In this document: piece by piece, positions 17,174 through 24,701 of the stretch
Layout of the letters: the number at the start of each line of letters is the position of its first letter
Numbering within the stretch: the first letter of the stretch is position 1
Assembly (NCBI RefSeq): GCF_016863195.1
Contig: NZ_BOOK01000030.1
Coordinates: 144,507 to 208,506, forward strand
Direction: 5' to 3'
Source of the DNA: Paraplanobispora takensis
GTDB lineage: Bacteria > Actinomycetota > Actinomycetes > Streptosporangiales > Streptosporangiaceae
Length of the DNA stretch: 64,000 bases
Program-made: the position numbers and the translations under genes
The notes under the pieces: model-generated
What the model saw: only the letters and a program-made list of their open reading frames with translations
What the model was told of the DNA's origin: nothing
Database searches by the model: none

Positions 17174-18826
17174 CTACCTGCTCAGCAGGGCCTCCGCCAG
17201 GCGGGCCGCTCCCCGGCGCCCGCTGGTCGAGCCGTCGGGCGCGGGCGCGCCGTAGACGACCTCGACGCCGCGTTCGCGCGCGGCGCGGACGATGCCGGGG
17301 ACGGCGCGCTCGGCCAGCGCGGAGATGGTCATCGCGGGGTTGACGGTCAGCGCCCCCGGTACGGCGGAGCCGTCGGTGACGAAGATCCCGGGGTGGCCGC
17401 GCAGCTCGTGCCGGTCGTCCAGGGCCGAGGTGTGCGGGTCGTCGCCGATGCGGCAGGAGGCCAGCGGGTGGACGGTGTAGGCGCCGACCAGGTCGTTGGT
17501 CCACGGCGTGACCGTGGCCAGGCCGTCGCGTTCGAGGATGTCCTTCACCTCGGCGTCGGCCATCGCCCAGGCTGCCTGGGTGTTGGCGGTCGGCTTGTAG
17601 CTGAGCCTGCCGATGCCGAGCATCTGCTGGGAGAGCCGGTCGGCGTTGCCGCGCTCGGGGGGCGGCCCGAAGACGCCCTCGTTGTCATCCTCGATCATCT
17701 GGAAGATGATCAGCCAGGAGCGCCAGCGCCGGAGCATCTCCTTCTTGTCCAGGCCGAACCACGTCGGATCGGACCCGGCCGTCAGGGCGAGGATGGTGCC
17801 CAGGCCCGGCGGGAAGTACAGCTGCTCCAGCGAGTAGCGGGAGTACTCCGGCAGCGAGCCGTCCAGCCGGTCCCAGTTGGCCACGGTCGGGCCCTTGCCG
17901 ATCTGGTTGGCGGCGTAGGCCAGGCCGTCGCCGTGCTCCAGCCCCAGCACCTCGCGCACCCGCTCCTCGTTGAGCACGGCGGTGTTGAGCCGCTCGCCGT
18001 TGCCGGAGAAGTAGCGGCCCACGGCGTACGGCATCGGCCCGAGCGTCGCCTCGCTGCGCTGCAGGATGACGGGCGTGGCCGCGGCGCCGGCGGCGAGCAC
18101 GACGATCTTGGCGTCGATCGTCCCGCTCCCGGTCGTCACGCGGTAGTCCTCGTCGTCGACGAGCTGGTAGTGCACGCGGTAGCCGCCGTCGCCGGTCCGC
18201 TCGATGTTCTGCACCTCGTGCAGCGGCCTGATCTCGGCGCCGTGCGCGAGGGCCGCCGGGAGATAGTTCAGCAGCAGCGACTGCTTGGCGTCGAACCGGC
18301 AGCCGGCCATCATCCAGTTGCAGTTGACGCACTTGGCGGTGTCGACGGCGGCGGGCACCGGGTTGGCGGTACGGCCGGCGTGGTTGCACGCGGCGGCCCA
18401 CAGGCCCCCGGAGTACGACACGTCCTGCCAGCCCTGCTGGGTGATCGGGATCGACTCGGCGACCCGGTCGTACCAGGGGTCCAGGGTGTCGCGGCTGATG
18501 GCCGCCGGCCACATGCGCCGGGCGATGCTCCCGCGGCGCTCGAAGACGAAGCGCGGCGCGCGCGGCATCGCGGCGAAGTAGACCACGCTGCCTCCGCCCA
18601 CGCAGTTCCCGCCCAGCACGCTCATGCCGTCGCCCACGACGAAGTCGAAGATGCGCGTGTAGGACGAGCCGAGCTTGAAGTCGTGCTCGAACTCGCCGGT
18701 CTCCAGCCACGGCCCGCGTTCGAGCATCACGACCCGGGCGCCGCCGGCGGCCAGGTGGTAGGCGACGATCGCCCCGCCGAAGCCGCTGCCCACCACCAGG
18801 ACGTCGGTGCTCTCTACGCTGCTCAT
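17174..18826 (-). CDS. GMC-family FAD oxidoreductase (cholesterol-oxidase-like)
   Basis: A 550-residue flavoenzyme. The FAD-binding motif is VLVVGSGFGGAIVAYHL at residues 9-25. A Cys-containing segment (CVNCNWMMAGCRFDAKQS) and a C-terminal block HPLASCRIGDD...GIFVTDGSAVPG...NPAMTISALAERA match the cholesterol oxidase/GMC group that oxidises alcohols, often passing electrons to O2. No Tat or Sec signal is seen. The start overlaps the stop of the DUF5987-like gene (ATGA), so the two proteins are probably made together and may form a complex. Confidence 0.92.
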   Translation of the reverse strand: MSSVESTDVLVVGSGFGGAIVAYHLAAGGARVVMLERGPWLETGEFEHDFKLGSSYTRIFDFVVGDGMSVLGGNCVGGGSVVYFAAMPRAPRFVFERRGSIARRMWPAAISRDTLDPWYDRVAESIPITQQGWQDVSYSGGLWAAACNHAGRTANPVPAAVDTAKCVNCNWMMAGCRFDAKQSLLLNYLPAALAHGAEIRPLHEVQNIERTGDGGYRVHYQLVDDEDYRVTTGSGTIDAKIVVLAAGAAATPVILQRSEATLGPMPYAVGRYFSGNGERLNTAVLNEERVREVLGLEHGDGLAYAANQIGKGPTVANWDRLDGSLPEYSRYSLEQLYFPPGLGTILALTAGSDPTWFGLDKKEMLRRWRSWLIIFQMIEDDNEGVFGPPPERGNADRLSQQMLGIGRLSYKPTANTQAAWAMADAEVKDILERDGLATVTPWTNDLVGAYTVHPLASCRIGDDPHTSALDDRHELRGHPGIFVTDGSAVPGALTVNPAMTISALAERAVPGIVRAARERGVEVVYGAPAPDGSTSGRRGAARLAEALLSR

Positions 18827-19392
18827 GCGGGGCTCCCTGTGGGGGTCGTGTCCGGGTGCAGGTCGGCCAGGGGGCGGCCGTAGGAGTAGGAGGGGAACCT
18901 CCACAGGCCGTCGGCGTCCGGCGCGGTGACGCCCATCGCCGTCAGTCCCGGGTGGCCCGCGGCGATCGCCTCCGCGGTGTGGGTGTGGGCGGCCGAGTCG
19001 TAGGCCATGTTGCAGAACAGGGCGAGGCTGACCCACAGCGACTTCTCCGGGTGGCCGGGCGCGGTCAGCGAGCCCACCAGGGCGGTGCGCTCGTCGAAGG
19101 ACAGCGCCACGAACGGCGGCACGCTCTCGTCGAGCGCCAGTCCCCGCTCGGCCGCGAGTGTCAGGGCGTGCCGGTTCAGCCCGCCGGCGTAGCCGTCCAG
19201 CCCGTCGGTGACGCCGGTGGCGTCCCACTCCAACAGCTCGATCGCCCCGGCCGCGACGGCGCCGCCGTCCGGGGAGACGCCGGCCACGGCCCTGTCCTCA
19301 GGCGACCTCTTCACCCCCGGGATGATCGTGTCCGCGAACGCCTCGAGTGTCATCGTCCTGCTCCGGCGGTCGTCTGGGATGTCTGGGCGCAT
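18823..19392 (-). CDS. DUF5987-like partner of GMC oxidoreductase
   Basis: A 189-residue protein from the ATG at 19392, which follows GAGGTGGGG. An ATG at 19353 is a possible shorter start. The sequence (LEAFADTIIPGVKRSPED, then FVALSFDERTALVGSL) resembles the small-subunit-like proteins encoded before GMC dehydrogenases, similar in idea to gluconate dehydrogenase subunit 3. The gene starts inside the 3' end of the sigma factor gene (about 95 bases overlap in another frame) and its stop overlaps the GMC start. Confidence 0.75.
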   Translation of the reverse strand: MRPDIPDDRRSRTMTLEAFADTIIPGVKRSPEDRAVAGVSPDGGAVAAGAIELLEWDATGVTDGLDGYAGGLNRHALTLAAERGLALDESVPPFVALSFDERTALVGSLTAPGHPEKSLWVSLALFCNMAYDSAAHTHTAEAIAAGHPGLTAMGVTAPDADGLWRFPSYSYGRPLADLHPDTTPTGSPA

Positions 19393-19996
19393 CGGCGTTC
19401 CCCACCTCGTTGAGCTCGGGTCCCTCACATGGTCCGGACAGCGGCCCGTCCGGTGCATCTTCTGCGTTGCCGTCGCCGCCGTCCTGACCGCCGTCCGCCT
19501 CGCTGCCGTCACCGAGCGCAGAGCGCAGGGCGTTCAGCGCGCGGACTGTCTGGCTGCGCACCGTCGAGGACCCGCTGCCCATCGCCCTGGCGGTCTCCTC
19601 GACGCTGCGGTCCTCCCAGTAGCGCAGGACGACTGCGGCCCGCTGACGGGGTCCCAGATCGGCCAGCGCCTCCATCAGGACCATGCGTTCGCCCACCTGG
19701 ACGTAGGGGTCCCAGCCGGGGACGGAGTCGGGCAGCGGCTCGGTGAGCACCTCACGCGACCAGCGCAGCGATCTGCGGTCGCTGATGAGCAGCCGGCGCA
19801 TGACCCGGTGGGCGTAGGCGCCCATCCCGTCGTGCCGGTCGAGCACATCCCACCGCCGGTGGATGGCCATGAGCGTGCGCTGGACGAGATCGTCGGCCTC
19901 GTACCAATCCTCGGAGAGCTGGAATGCGGCGCGCCGTAACGTCGGCCTGATCGTCCGGACGAAATACGCGAACTCCTCGTCGCGCATCTCCTCCAT
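19298..19996 (-). CDS. ECF sigma factor, SigE family
   Basis: A 232-residue sigma-70 family protein. The ATG follows GGGGAGTGAGCA. Region 2 (EADDLVQRTLMAIHRRWD) and region 4 (LGPRQRAAVVLRYWEDRSV followed by ETARAMGSGSSTVRSQT) are complete. About 65 extra C-terminal residues are rich in Asp, Gly and Pro. No anti-sigma gene is adjacent; the next gene overlaps it. It is probably autoregulated and may drive the oxidoreductase set downstream. Confidence 0.9.
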   Translation of the reverse strand: MEEMRDEEFAYFVRTIRPTLRRAAFQLSEDWYEADDLVQRTLMAIHRRWDVLDRHDGMGAYAHRVMRRLLISDRRSLRWSREVLTEPLPDSVPGWDPYVQVGERMVLMEALADLGPRQRAAVVLRYWEDRSVEETARAMGSGSSTVRSQTVRALNALRSALGDGSEADGGQDGGDGNAEDAPDGPLSGPCEGPELNEVGNADAPRHPRRPPEQDDDTRGVRGHDHPGGEEVA

Positions 19997-20141
19997 TGCT
20001 CACTCCCCACGCGCACTGCCTGGATCGTCCATTTCTCGTGGACGATGACCCAGAAGTGGATTTTTATGACATATGCCGTTTACCGGCCTCATCAGAATTG
20101 GCTTCCGGACACTACGGTCACAACCCCTAGCCCCGTCCGGT

Positions 20142-20178
20142 CTCCCCTTATCCGGGGTGACCTCCCCTTATTCGAGGG
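20142..20178. promoter_or_regulatory. two tandem CTCCCCTTATYCGRGG motifs
   Basis: Copies start at 20142 and 20162, exactly 20 bp apart. Each is itself nearly palindromic (CCCCttatcCGGGG and CCCttattcgaGGG). They lie about 65-100 bases before the metallophosphoesterase start and upstream of the divergent sigma factor gene. Two turns of the helix between copies fits cooperative binding of a regulator, but no protein can be named. Confidence 0.4.
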
Positions 20179-20240
20179 ATGCCGACCCCTGATCTGACCA
20201 CCCGCGACCGGCCGGGACCCCGTCTCGTGCATACGCTCGC

Positions 20241-21098
20241 GTGGTGAGGAGTTCCAAGAGCGCGAAAGGGAGCCTGCTGGCCATCAGCGACCTCCATGTC
20301 GGCTTTCCGGAGAACCGGGCGGCGGTGGAGGGGCTTCGTCCCGAGACGGACGAGGACTGGCTGCTGGTGGCCGGGGACGTGGGCGAGCGCATCGCCGACA
20401 TCGAGTGGGCGCTGGCCCTGCTCAGGGAACGCTTCGCCACGGTGGTCTGGACGCCCGGCAACCACGAGCTGTGGACCACGCCCGACGACCCGGAGCAGCT
20501 GCGCGGCGAGGACCGCTATCGCCGGCTGATCGGCCTGTGCCGCGGCCTCGGCGTGCTCACGCCCGAGGATCCCTACCCCGTGTGGACGGGCCCGGGCGGC
20601 CCGGTGACCGTGGCCCCGCTGTTCGTGCTGTACGACGGCAGCTTCCGGCCGCCCGGCACCACGCGGGCCGAGGCCCTGGCCATGGCCTACGAACAGGGGG
20701 TGGTGTTCAAGGACGAGCTCCTGCTGGATCCCCATCCCCACCCGAGCCACGACGCCTGGTGCCACGCCCGGGTGCGGGAGACCGAGCGGCGACTGGACGC
20801 CTGCGACCCGAGCCTGCCGACGGTCCTGGTCAACCACTTCCCGCTGCTGCGCGAGCCCACGCTGGCCCTGCGTCGCCAGCTGCTGGCCCAGTGGTGCGGC
20901 ACCGAGCACACCGCGGACTGGCACCTGCGCTACCGGGCCGCCGCGGTGGTCTACGGCCACCTGCACATCCCCCGGACCACCTGGCACGACGGAGTGCGCT
21001 TCGAGGAGGTCTCGCTCGGCTATCCCCGCGAGCGGCGCCCCCACCACCGGCAGGGGCGGCTCCTGCGGCGGCTGCTCCCCGTCCCCGAAGCGGTGTAG
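20241..21098 (+). CDS. metallophosphoesterase
   Basis: A 285-residue cytoplasmic protein of the calcineurin-like phosphoesterase superfamily. The metal-binding motifs are in order: SDLHVG, GDVGER, GNHELW, LVNHFPL and YGHLHIPR. It therefore should hydrolyse a phosphomono- or diester using two metal ions; the substrate is unknown. The start is a GTG (20241, or the GTG immediately after). It is the first plus-strand gene before the enediyne operon and is separated from the AraC gene by about 290 bases, so its link to the pathway is uncertain. Confidence 0.9.
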   Translation: MVRSSKSAKGSLLAISDLHVGFPENRAAVEGLRPETDEDWLLVAGDVGERIADIEWALALLRERFATVVWTPGNHELWTTPDDPEQLRGEDRYRRLIGLCRGLGVLTPEDPYPVWTGPGGPVTVAPLFVLYDGSFRPPGTTRAEALAMAYEQGVVFKDELLLDPHPHPSHDAWCHARVRETERRLDACDPSLPTVLVNHFPLLREPTLALRRQLLAQWCGTEHTADWHLRYRAAAVVYGHLHIPRTTWHDGVRFEEVSLGYPRERRPHHRQGRLLRRLLPVPEAV

Positions 21099-21385
21099 GG
21101 CCCCGCGCGGGGCCGCCCGGACATCCCGGACACGAAATGTGACCGCACAATCACCCAGAAATATTCCGAACAAATTCGGAACGGCCGTGCAGCACCCGGC
21201 ACGACTCGCCGCGTGTAAAAGGAGGAGCCGAAAGGCGCCGACAAATACCAGAAGAATGCGCCGGACAAGGGCGGGCGAGGAAAAACAGCAATCCTGAAGA
21301 ATTCCCGTCGGCATACGGATCGACATACGGGTAAATTTTATTCCGGATTGCTCGTTTCGCCCTCCTCGATGACCCCGGAGGACTG

Positions 21386-22156
21386 ATGGACGAAGTAATC
21401 GAGCGAGCCGTACTGCGAGTGATCGAGAGCATGCACGAGAACTTCGGCGAGCAGATCACCGTCGATGACATGGCCCGTACAGCGATGTTCAGCAAGTTCC
21501 ACTTCTCCCGCGTCTTCCAACGGGTCACCGGCCTGTCCCCGGGACGTTTCCTGTCGGCGGTACGGCTGCGCGAGGCCAAGCGGCTGCTCGCCTCCACCTC
21601 GCTGAGCATCACGAACATCAGCCACCAGGTGGGCTACTCCAGCGTCGGCACCTTCAGCTCCCGCTTCACCTACAGCGTGGGCCTGCCGCCGAGCAAGTAC
21701 CGCCGGCACATGAGCGTCACGGCCCAGCTCCTGACCGTCGGAGGGCAGCACCCGCCGGGCACGGTGACCACGACCCTGCACGGCGAGATCGTCTCCCCGC
21801 TGCCGGACCGGCCGGTCTTCGCCGGGCTGTTCCCCGACCAGATCCTGGAGGGCCGCCCGGTCAGCTACACGCTGCTCGACCGGCCCGGTCCCTACGTGCT
21901 GGAGAACGTGCCCGAGGGCCGCTGGCACCTGATCGCCCAGTCCGTGGCCGCGGGCCGGGACAACGCCATCCACTACCCGCCCGGCGGCGACGAGGCGCTG
22001 TGCATCGCCCGCCACGGGCCGGTCACCGTCGAGGCGGGCGGCGGGCCGCAGCGCGCCGACGTCCGGCTCAAGCCGATGCGCCCGCTCGACCCGCCGGTGC
22101 TGCTGGCGCTGCGCGACCTGCTGGCCGCCCGGATCCCCCCGGGCACCCCCGTCTGA
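21386..22156 (+). CDS. AraC-family transcriptional regulator
   Basis: A 256-residue regulator; the ATG follows GGAGGACTG. The DNA-binding domain is N-terminal, with two helix-turn-helices (ITVDDMARTAMFSKFHFSRVFQ and ITNISHQVGYSSVGTFS). A GyrI-like ligand region lies toward the C-terminus. It is convergent with the P450 at the end of the enediyne operon and faces away from it. A role in controlling that operon is plausible by position but not shown. Confidence 0.9.
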   Translation: MDEVIERAVLRVIESMHENFGEQITVDDMARTAMFSKFHFSRVFQRVTGLSPGRFLSAVRLREAKRLLASTSLSITNISHQVGYSSVGTFSSRFTYSVGLPPSKYRRHMSVTAQLLTVGGQHPPGTVTTTLHGEIVSPLPDRPVFAGLFPDQILEGRPVSYTLLDRPGPYVLENVPEGRWHLIAQSVAAGRDNAIHYPPGGDEALCIARHGPVTVEAGGGPQRADVRLKPMRPLDPPVLLALRDLLAARIPPGTPV

Positions 22157-22197
22157 CCGGACCGTCCGGCACGAAGAGCCGCGGGGCCGGACACGAC

Positions 22198-22240
22198 GAG
22201 CCGCGGGCGGTGACCACGCCACCGCCCGCGGCTCGCTTTC
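22198..22240 (+). terminator. 15-bp hairpin after the AraC gene
   Basis: GAGCCGCGGGCGGTG and its exact complement enclose a 7-base loop, followed on the plus strand by GCTTTCTT. It lies between the convergent AraC and P450 genes and can end transcription from both sides. Confidence 0.7.
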
Positions 22241-22300
22241 TTCCACGCCACCCCGCCGTGACCCCCTGCGGCCCGCCGCGCCGTTGCGGCGGGCCGGGTC

Positions 22301-23692
22301 TCAGGCGAGGCCGACGGTCATCGGCAGCCCTCCCTTGACACGCAGCGACAACATCGCCTCGGGGACCGCGGGGCGGCCGGGCAGCCCGGTCAGCCGCAGC
22401 TCGCGCACGACCATGGCCAGCACGAACGTCGCCTCCATCATCCCCAGGTGGTTGCCGACGCAGAAGCGCGGGCCGGCACCGAACGGGATGTAGGCGTACC
22501 GGGGCCGGCCCGAGGGGCGGCCGGGGTCGAAGCGCTCCGGGTCGAACCGCTCGGGATCCTCCCAGAAGTCCGGATGCCGGTGCAGCGTGTACGGGCTGAT
22601 CATCACGTCGGCGCCCGCCGGCACGTGGTAGCCGCCCACCTCGTCGTCCCGCTGCGCCACCCGGGTCAGCGCCCACACCGGCGGGTACAGGCGCATGACC
22701 TCCTCCACCACCATCGCCGTGTACCTGAGCCGGTGGAGGTCCTCATAGACCGGCGGCCGCTCGCCCAGCACGCTCACGGCCTCCTCGCGCAGCCGCTCGC
22801 GCACCTGGGGATGGCGGTCGAGCAGGTGGAAGGCCCACGAGAGCGTGCTGGCCGTCGTCTCGTGCCCGGCCAGCAGTACGGTCACCAGCTCCTCGCGCAG
22901 CCGCCGCCGGGCGGCGCGGGCGCCGCCGGGCCGCCGCCGGGCCGAATCGATCAGGAGGGACAGCAGATCGTCGCCGCCGGGGCGCCCGGCCCGGTCGAGC
23001 ACGAGGCGGTCGGCGACCCGGTACAGCTCCCGGCGCGCCCGGCGGAAGCGCAGGTGCAGCGGGAGCGGGAGCCACAGCGGCACCATGCTCAGGGACACCA
23101 TCTCGAACATCGCCTGGTCCTGCACGCCCTCGAAGGAGTGCCCGATCGAGGTGAAGGCCCCGAGATCGGCGTCGAGCAGGGTACGGCCGAGCACGCCCAG
23201 GGTGAGCCCGGTCATCTCCTCGGCCATGTCGACCGGCGCCCCGCCCGCGTGCGCGCGCAGCCGCTCCACCAGCCGCGCCGCCTCCGCGGCGACGGCGGCG
23301 TCCTGATGGGCGATCCGCTTGTTCTGGAACATCGGCTGGACCGCCCTGCGCTGGCGGCGCCACACCTCGCCCTCGCTGGTCAGCAGCCCGTCGCCGATGA
23401 CGCGCCGCGCCTGGGCCAGGCCGATGCCCTTGTGGTAGCCGGAGCTGTTGTCGGCCAGCACGTGCTTGGCGTGGTCGGGGTGGTTGAACAGGTAGATGGT
23501 CTTGGGCCCGATGGAGATGCGGACCGCGTCGCCGTACCGCGCCGCGGCCGACGACAGCAGCCCGATCCGGTCGGTCACCAGCTGCCTGAACAGACTCGGC
23601 GCCGCCGTACGGGGCGGGCCGGGCGGCACCGCGCGGGTGCCGCCCGTGGGCACCGGCGTGACCGCCGCGGCTCGTGTGCCCGTGACGCTCAT
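22301..23692 (-). CDS. cytochrome P450, last gene of enediyne operon
   Basis: A 463-residue soluble P450. It has the I-helix oxygen-activation motif AGHETTAS, the ExxR motif in EEVMRLYP and the heme-Cys loop FGAGPRFCVGNH. The chain starts with an MSVTGTRAAAVTP leader and no membrane anchor. The ATG overlaps the stop codon of the flavin reductase gene (ATGA). A hydroxylation or oxidative step on the enediyne core or a side group is inferred from its place in the operon. It needs ferredoxin or reductase partners that are not encoded nearby. Confidence 0.93.
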   Translation of the reverse strand: MSVTGTRAAAVTPVPTGGTRAVPPGPPRTAAPSLFRQLVTDRIGLLSSAAARYGDAVRISIGPKTIYLFNHPDHAKHVLADNSSGYHKGIGLAQARRVIGDGLLTSEGEVWRRQRRAVQPMFQNKRIAHQDAAVAAEAARLVERLRAHAGGAPVDMAEEMTGLTLGVLGRTLLDADLGAFTSIGHSFEGVQDQAMFEMVSLSMVPLWLPLPLHLRFRRARRELYRVADRLVLDRAGRPGGDDLLSLLIDSARRRPGGARAARRRLREELVTVLLAGHETTASTLSWAFHLLDRHPQVRERLREEAVSVLGERPPVYEDLHRLRYTAMVVEEVMRLYPPVWALTRVAQRDDEVGGYHVPAGADVMISPYTLHRHPDFWEDPERFDPERFDPGRPSGRPRYAYIPFGAGPRFCVGNHLGMMEATFVLAMVVRELRLTGLPGRPAVPEAMLSLRVKGGLPMTVGLA

Positions 23693-24249
23693 GCCGTGAC
23701 CGCGCTCAGCTCCGAGGTGATCCCCTGGAACCGTCCCCGGTAGACCACCAGACCGCCGGCCTCCCGCTGGTAGACCGAGAGCACCCTGCCGATGAAGATC
23801 GTGTGGTCGCCCCCGTCGTAGGAGCGCCACACCTGGCATTCGAACCCGGTGACGGCGTCGGCGATGAGCGGCACCGCGGTGAGGTCGCCGGGCAGCCAGT
23901 CGACCTCCTCGAACTGCGCCGCGCCGAGCGGCCGGTAGCGGTTGGCGAAGTGCCGGGCCGTCTTCTCCTGGTGCGCCGCCAGCACCGAGACACCGAAGAA
24001 GTCCTTGGTGCCCAGGTGCTGGTGCATCACCGCGCCCTTGCCGATGCACACCAGCAGCAGCGGCGGGTCGAGCGAGACCGAGGTGAAGGAGTTGGCGGTC
24101 ATGGCGTGCGGCACGGAGCCGCCCGTCGTCACCACGGTGACACCGGTGGCGAAGGTCCCGAACGCGTCGCGCAGGGTCCTGGCGTCCGTCGTCTCCAGGG
24201 TCCTGACGTTCGTCGTCTCCAGGGATGCGGTTGATGGATGGAGTTGCAC
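23689..24249 (-). CDS. flavin reductase (SgcE6/CalE3-like)
   Basis: A 186-residue protein of the flavin reductase-like FMN-binding family, with the GTG start after a perfect AGGAGGACAGC site. FGTFATGVTVVTTGG, MTANSFTSVSLDPPLLLVCIG and FFGVSVLAAHQ are typical. Such enzymes supply reduced flavin to two-component monooxygenases; SgcE6 of the C-1027 pathway is one example. No flavin monooxygenase is visible in the window, so the partner may lie outside it. The gene follows the thioesterase after 20 bases and overlaps the P450 start. Confidence 0.9.
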   Translation of the reverse strand: MQLHPSTASLETTNVRTLETTDARTLRDAFGTFATGVTVVTTGGSVPHAMTANSFTSVSLDPPLLLVCIGKGAVMHQHLGTKDFFGVSVLAAHQEKTARHFANRYRPLGAAQFEEVDWLPGDLTAVPLIADAVTGFECQVWRSYDGGDHTIFIGRVLSVYQREAGGLVVYRGRFQGITSELSAVTA

Positions 24250-24269
24250 GCTGTCCTCCTGATCCGCGC

Positions 24270-24698
24270 CTACGACGCGTACGGTTCGAGCGCCCTGACC
24301 AGCGGTTCGGGAACCCTGGCGGGTGAGGTGCGGGTGTTCGGCCCGCGCATGCAGGCCACCCGCTGCTTGCCGCGGGCGATGAGCGTCTCGCTCCCGCCCG
24401 CGTCCAGCCGGACGTAGTCGAAGCTGAACTCGATCTGGGTCTGCGCGAGTTCGCTCAGGCGCATCCGGATGGACAGCTCGTCGAAGGCCGTGATCTCGGC
24501 GAAGAACTCGCACTCGACCTTGAGGGTGAAGAGCTTCAGGTCGTCCTGGAGGTCGGCGAGCACCTCGGGGGCCCGCTCCTTCAGGAACATCTCCCTGCAG
24601 CGTCCCTGCCACCGCAGATAGTTGACGTAGTAGACGTTGCCGACGATGTTCGTCTCTTCGAACCCGACGGTGTGGAGATACTCGAAGTACTTGCTCAT
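24270..24698 (-). CDS. enediyne hot-dog thioesterase (SgcE10/CalE7/DynE7 type)
   Basis: A 142-residue hot-dog thioesterase. It closely follows the enediyne family: KYFEYLHTVGFEETN, then GNVYYVNYLRWQGRCREMF near residues 20-38. In the family this protein releases the linear polyene from PksE, with loss of CO2 to give the heptaene or a methyl ketone. It contains no Asp/Glu general base at the usual place, as expected for this subtype. It is encoded 3 bases after PksE, the order seen in nearly all enediyne clusters. Confidence 0.95.
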   Translation of the reverse strand: MSKYFEYLHTVGFEETNIVGNVYYVNYLRWQGRCREMFLKERAPEVLADLQDDLKLFTLKVECEFFAEITAFDELSIRMRLSELAQTQIEFSFDYVRLDAGGSETLIARGKQRVACMRGPNTRTSPARVPEPLVRALEPYAS

Positions 24699-24701
24699 GG
24701 T

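Noticed and set aside
15023..18883. Plus-strand open frame of 1286 codons
   Set aside because: It is antisense to four recognisable minus-strand genes, and its product is Arg/Gly/Pro/Gln/His-rich without domains, typical of mirror frames in high-GC DNA.
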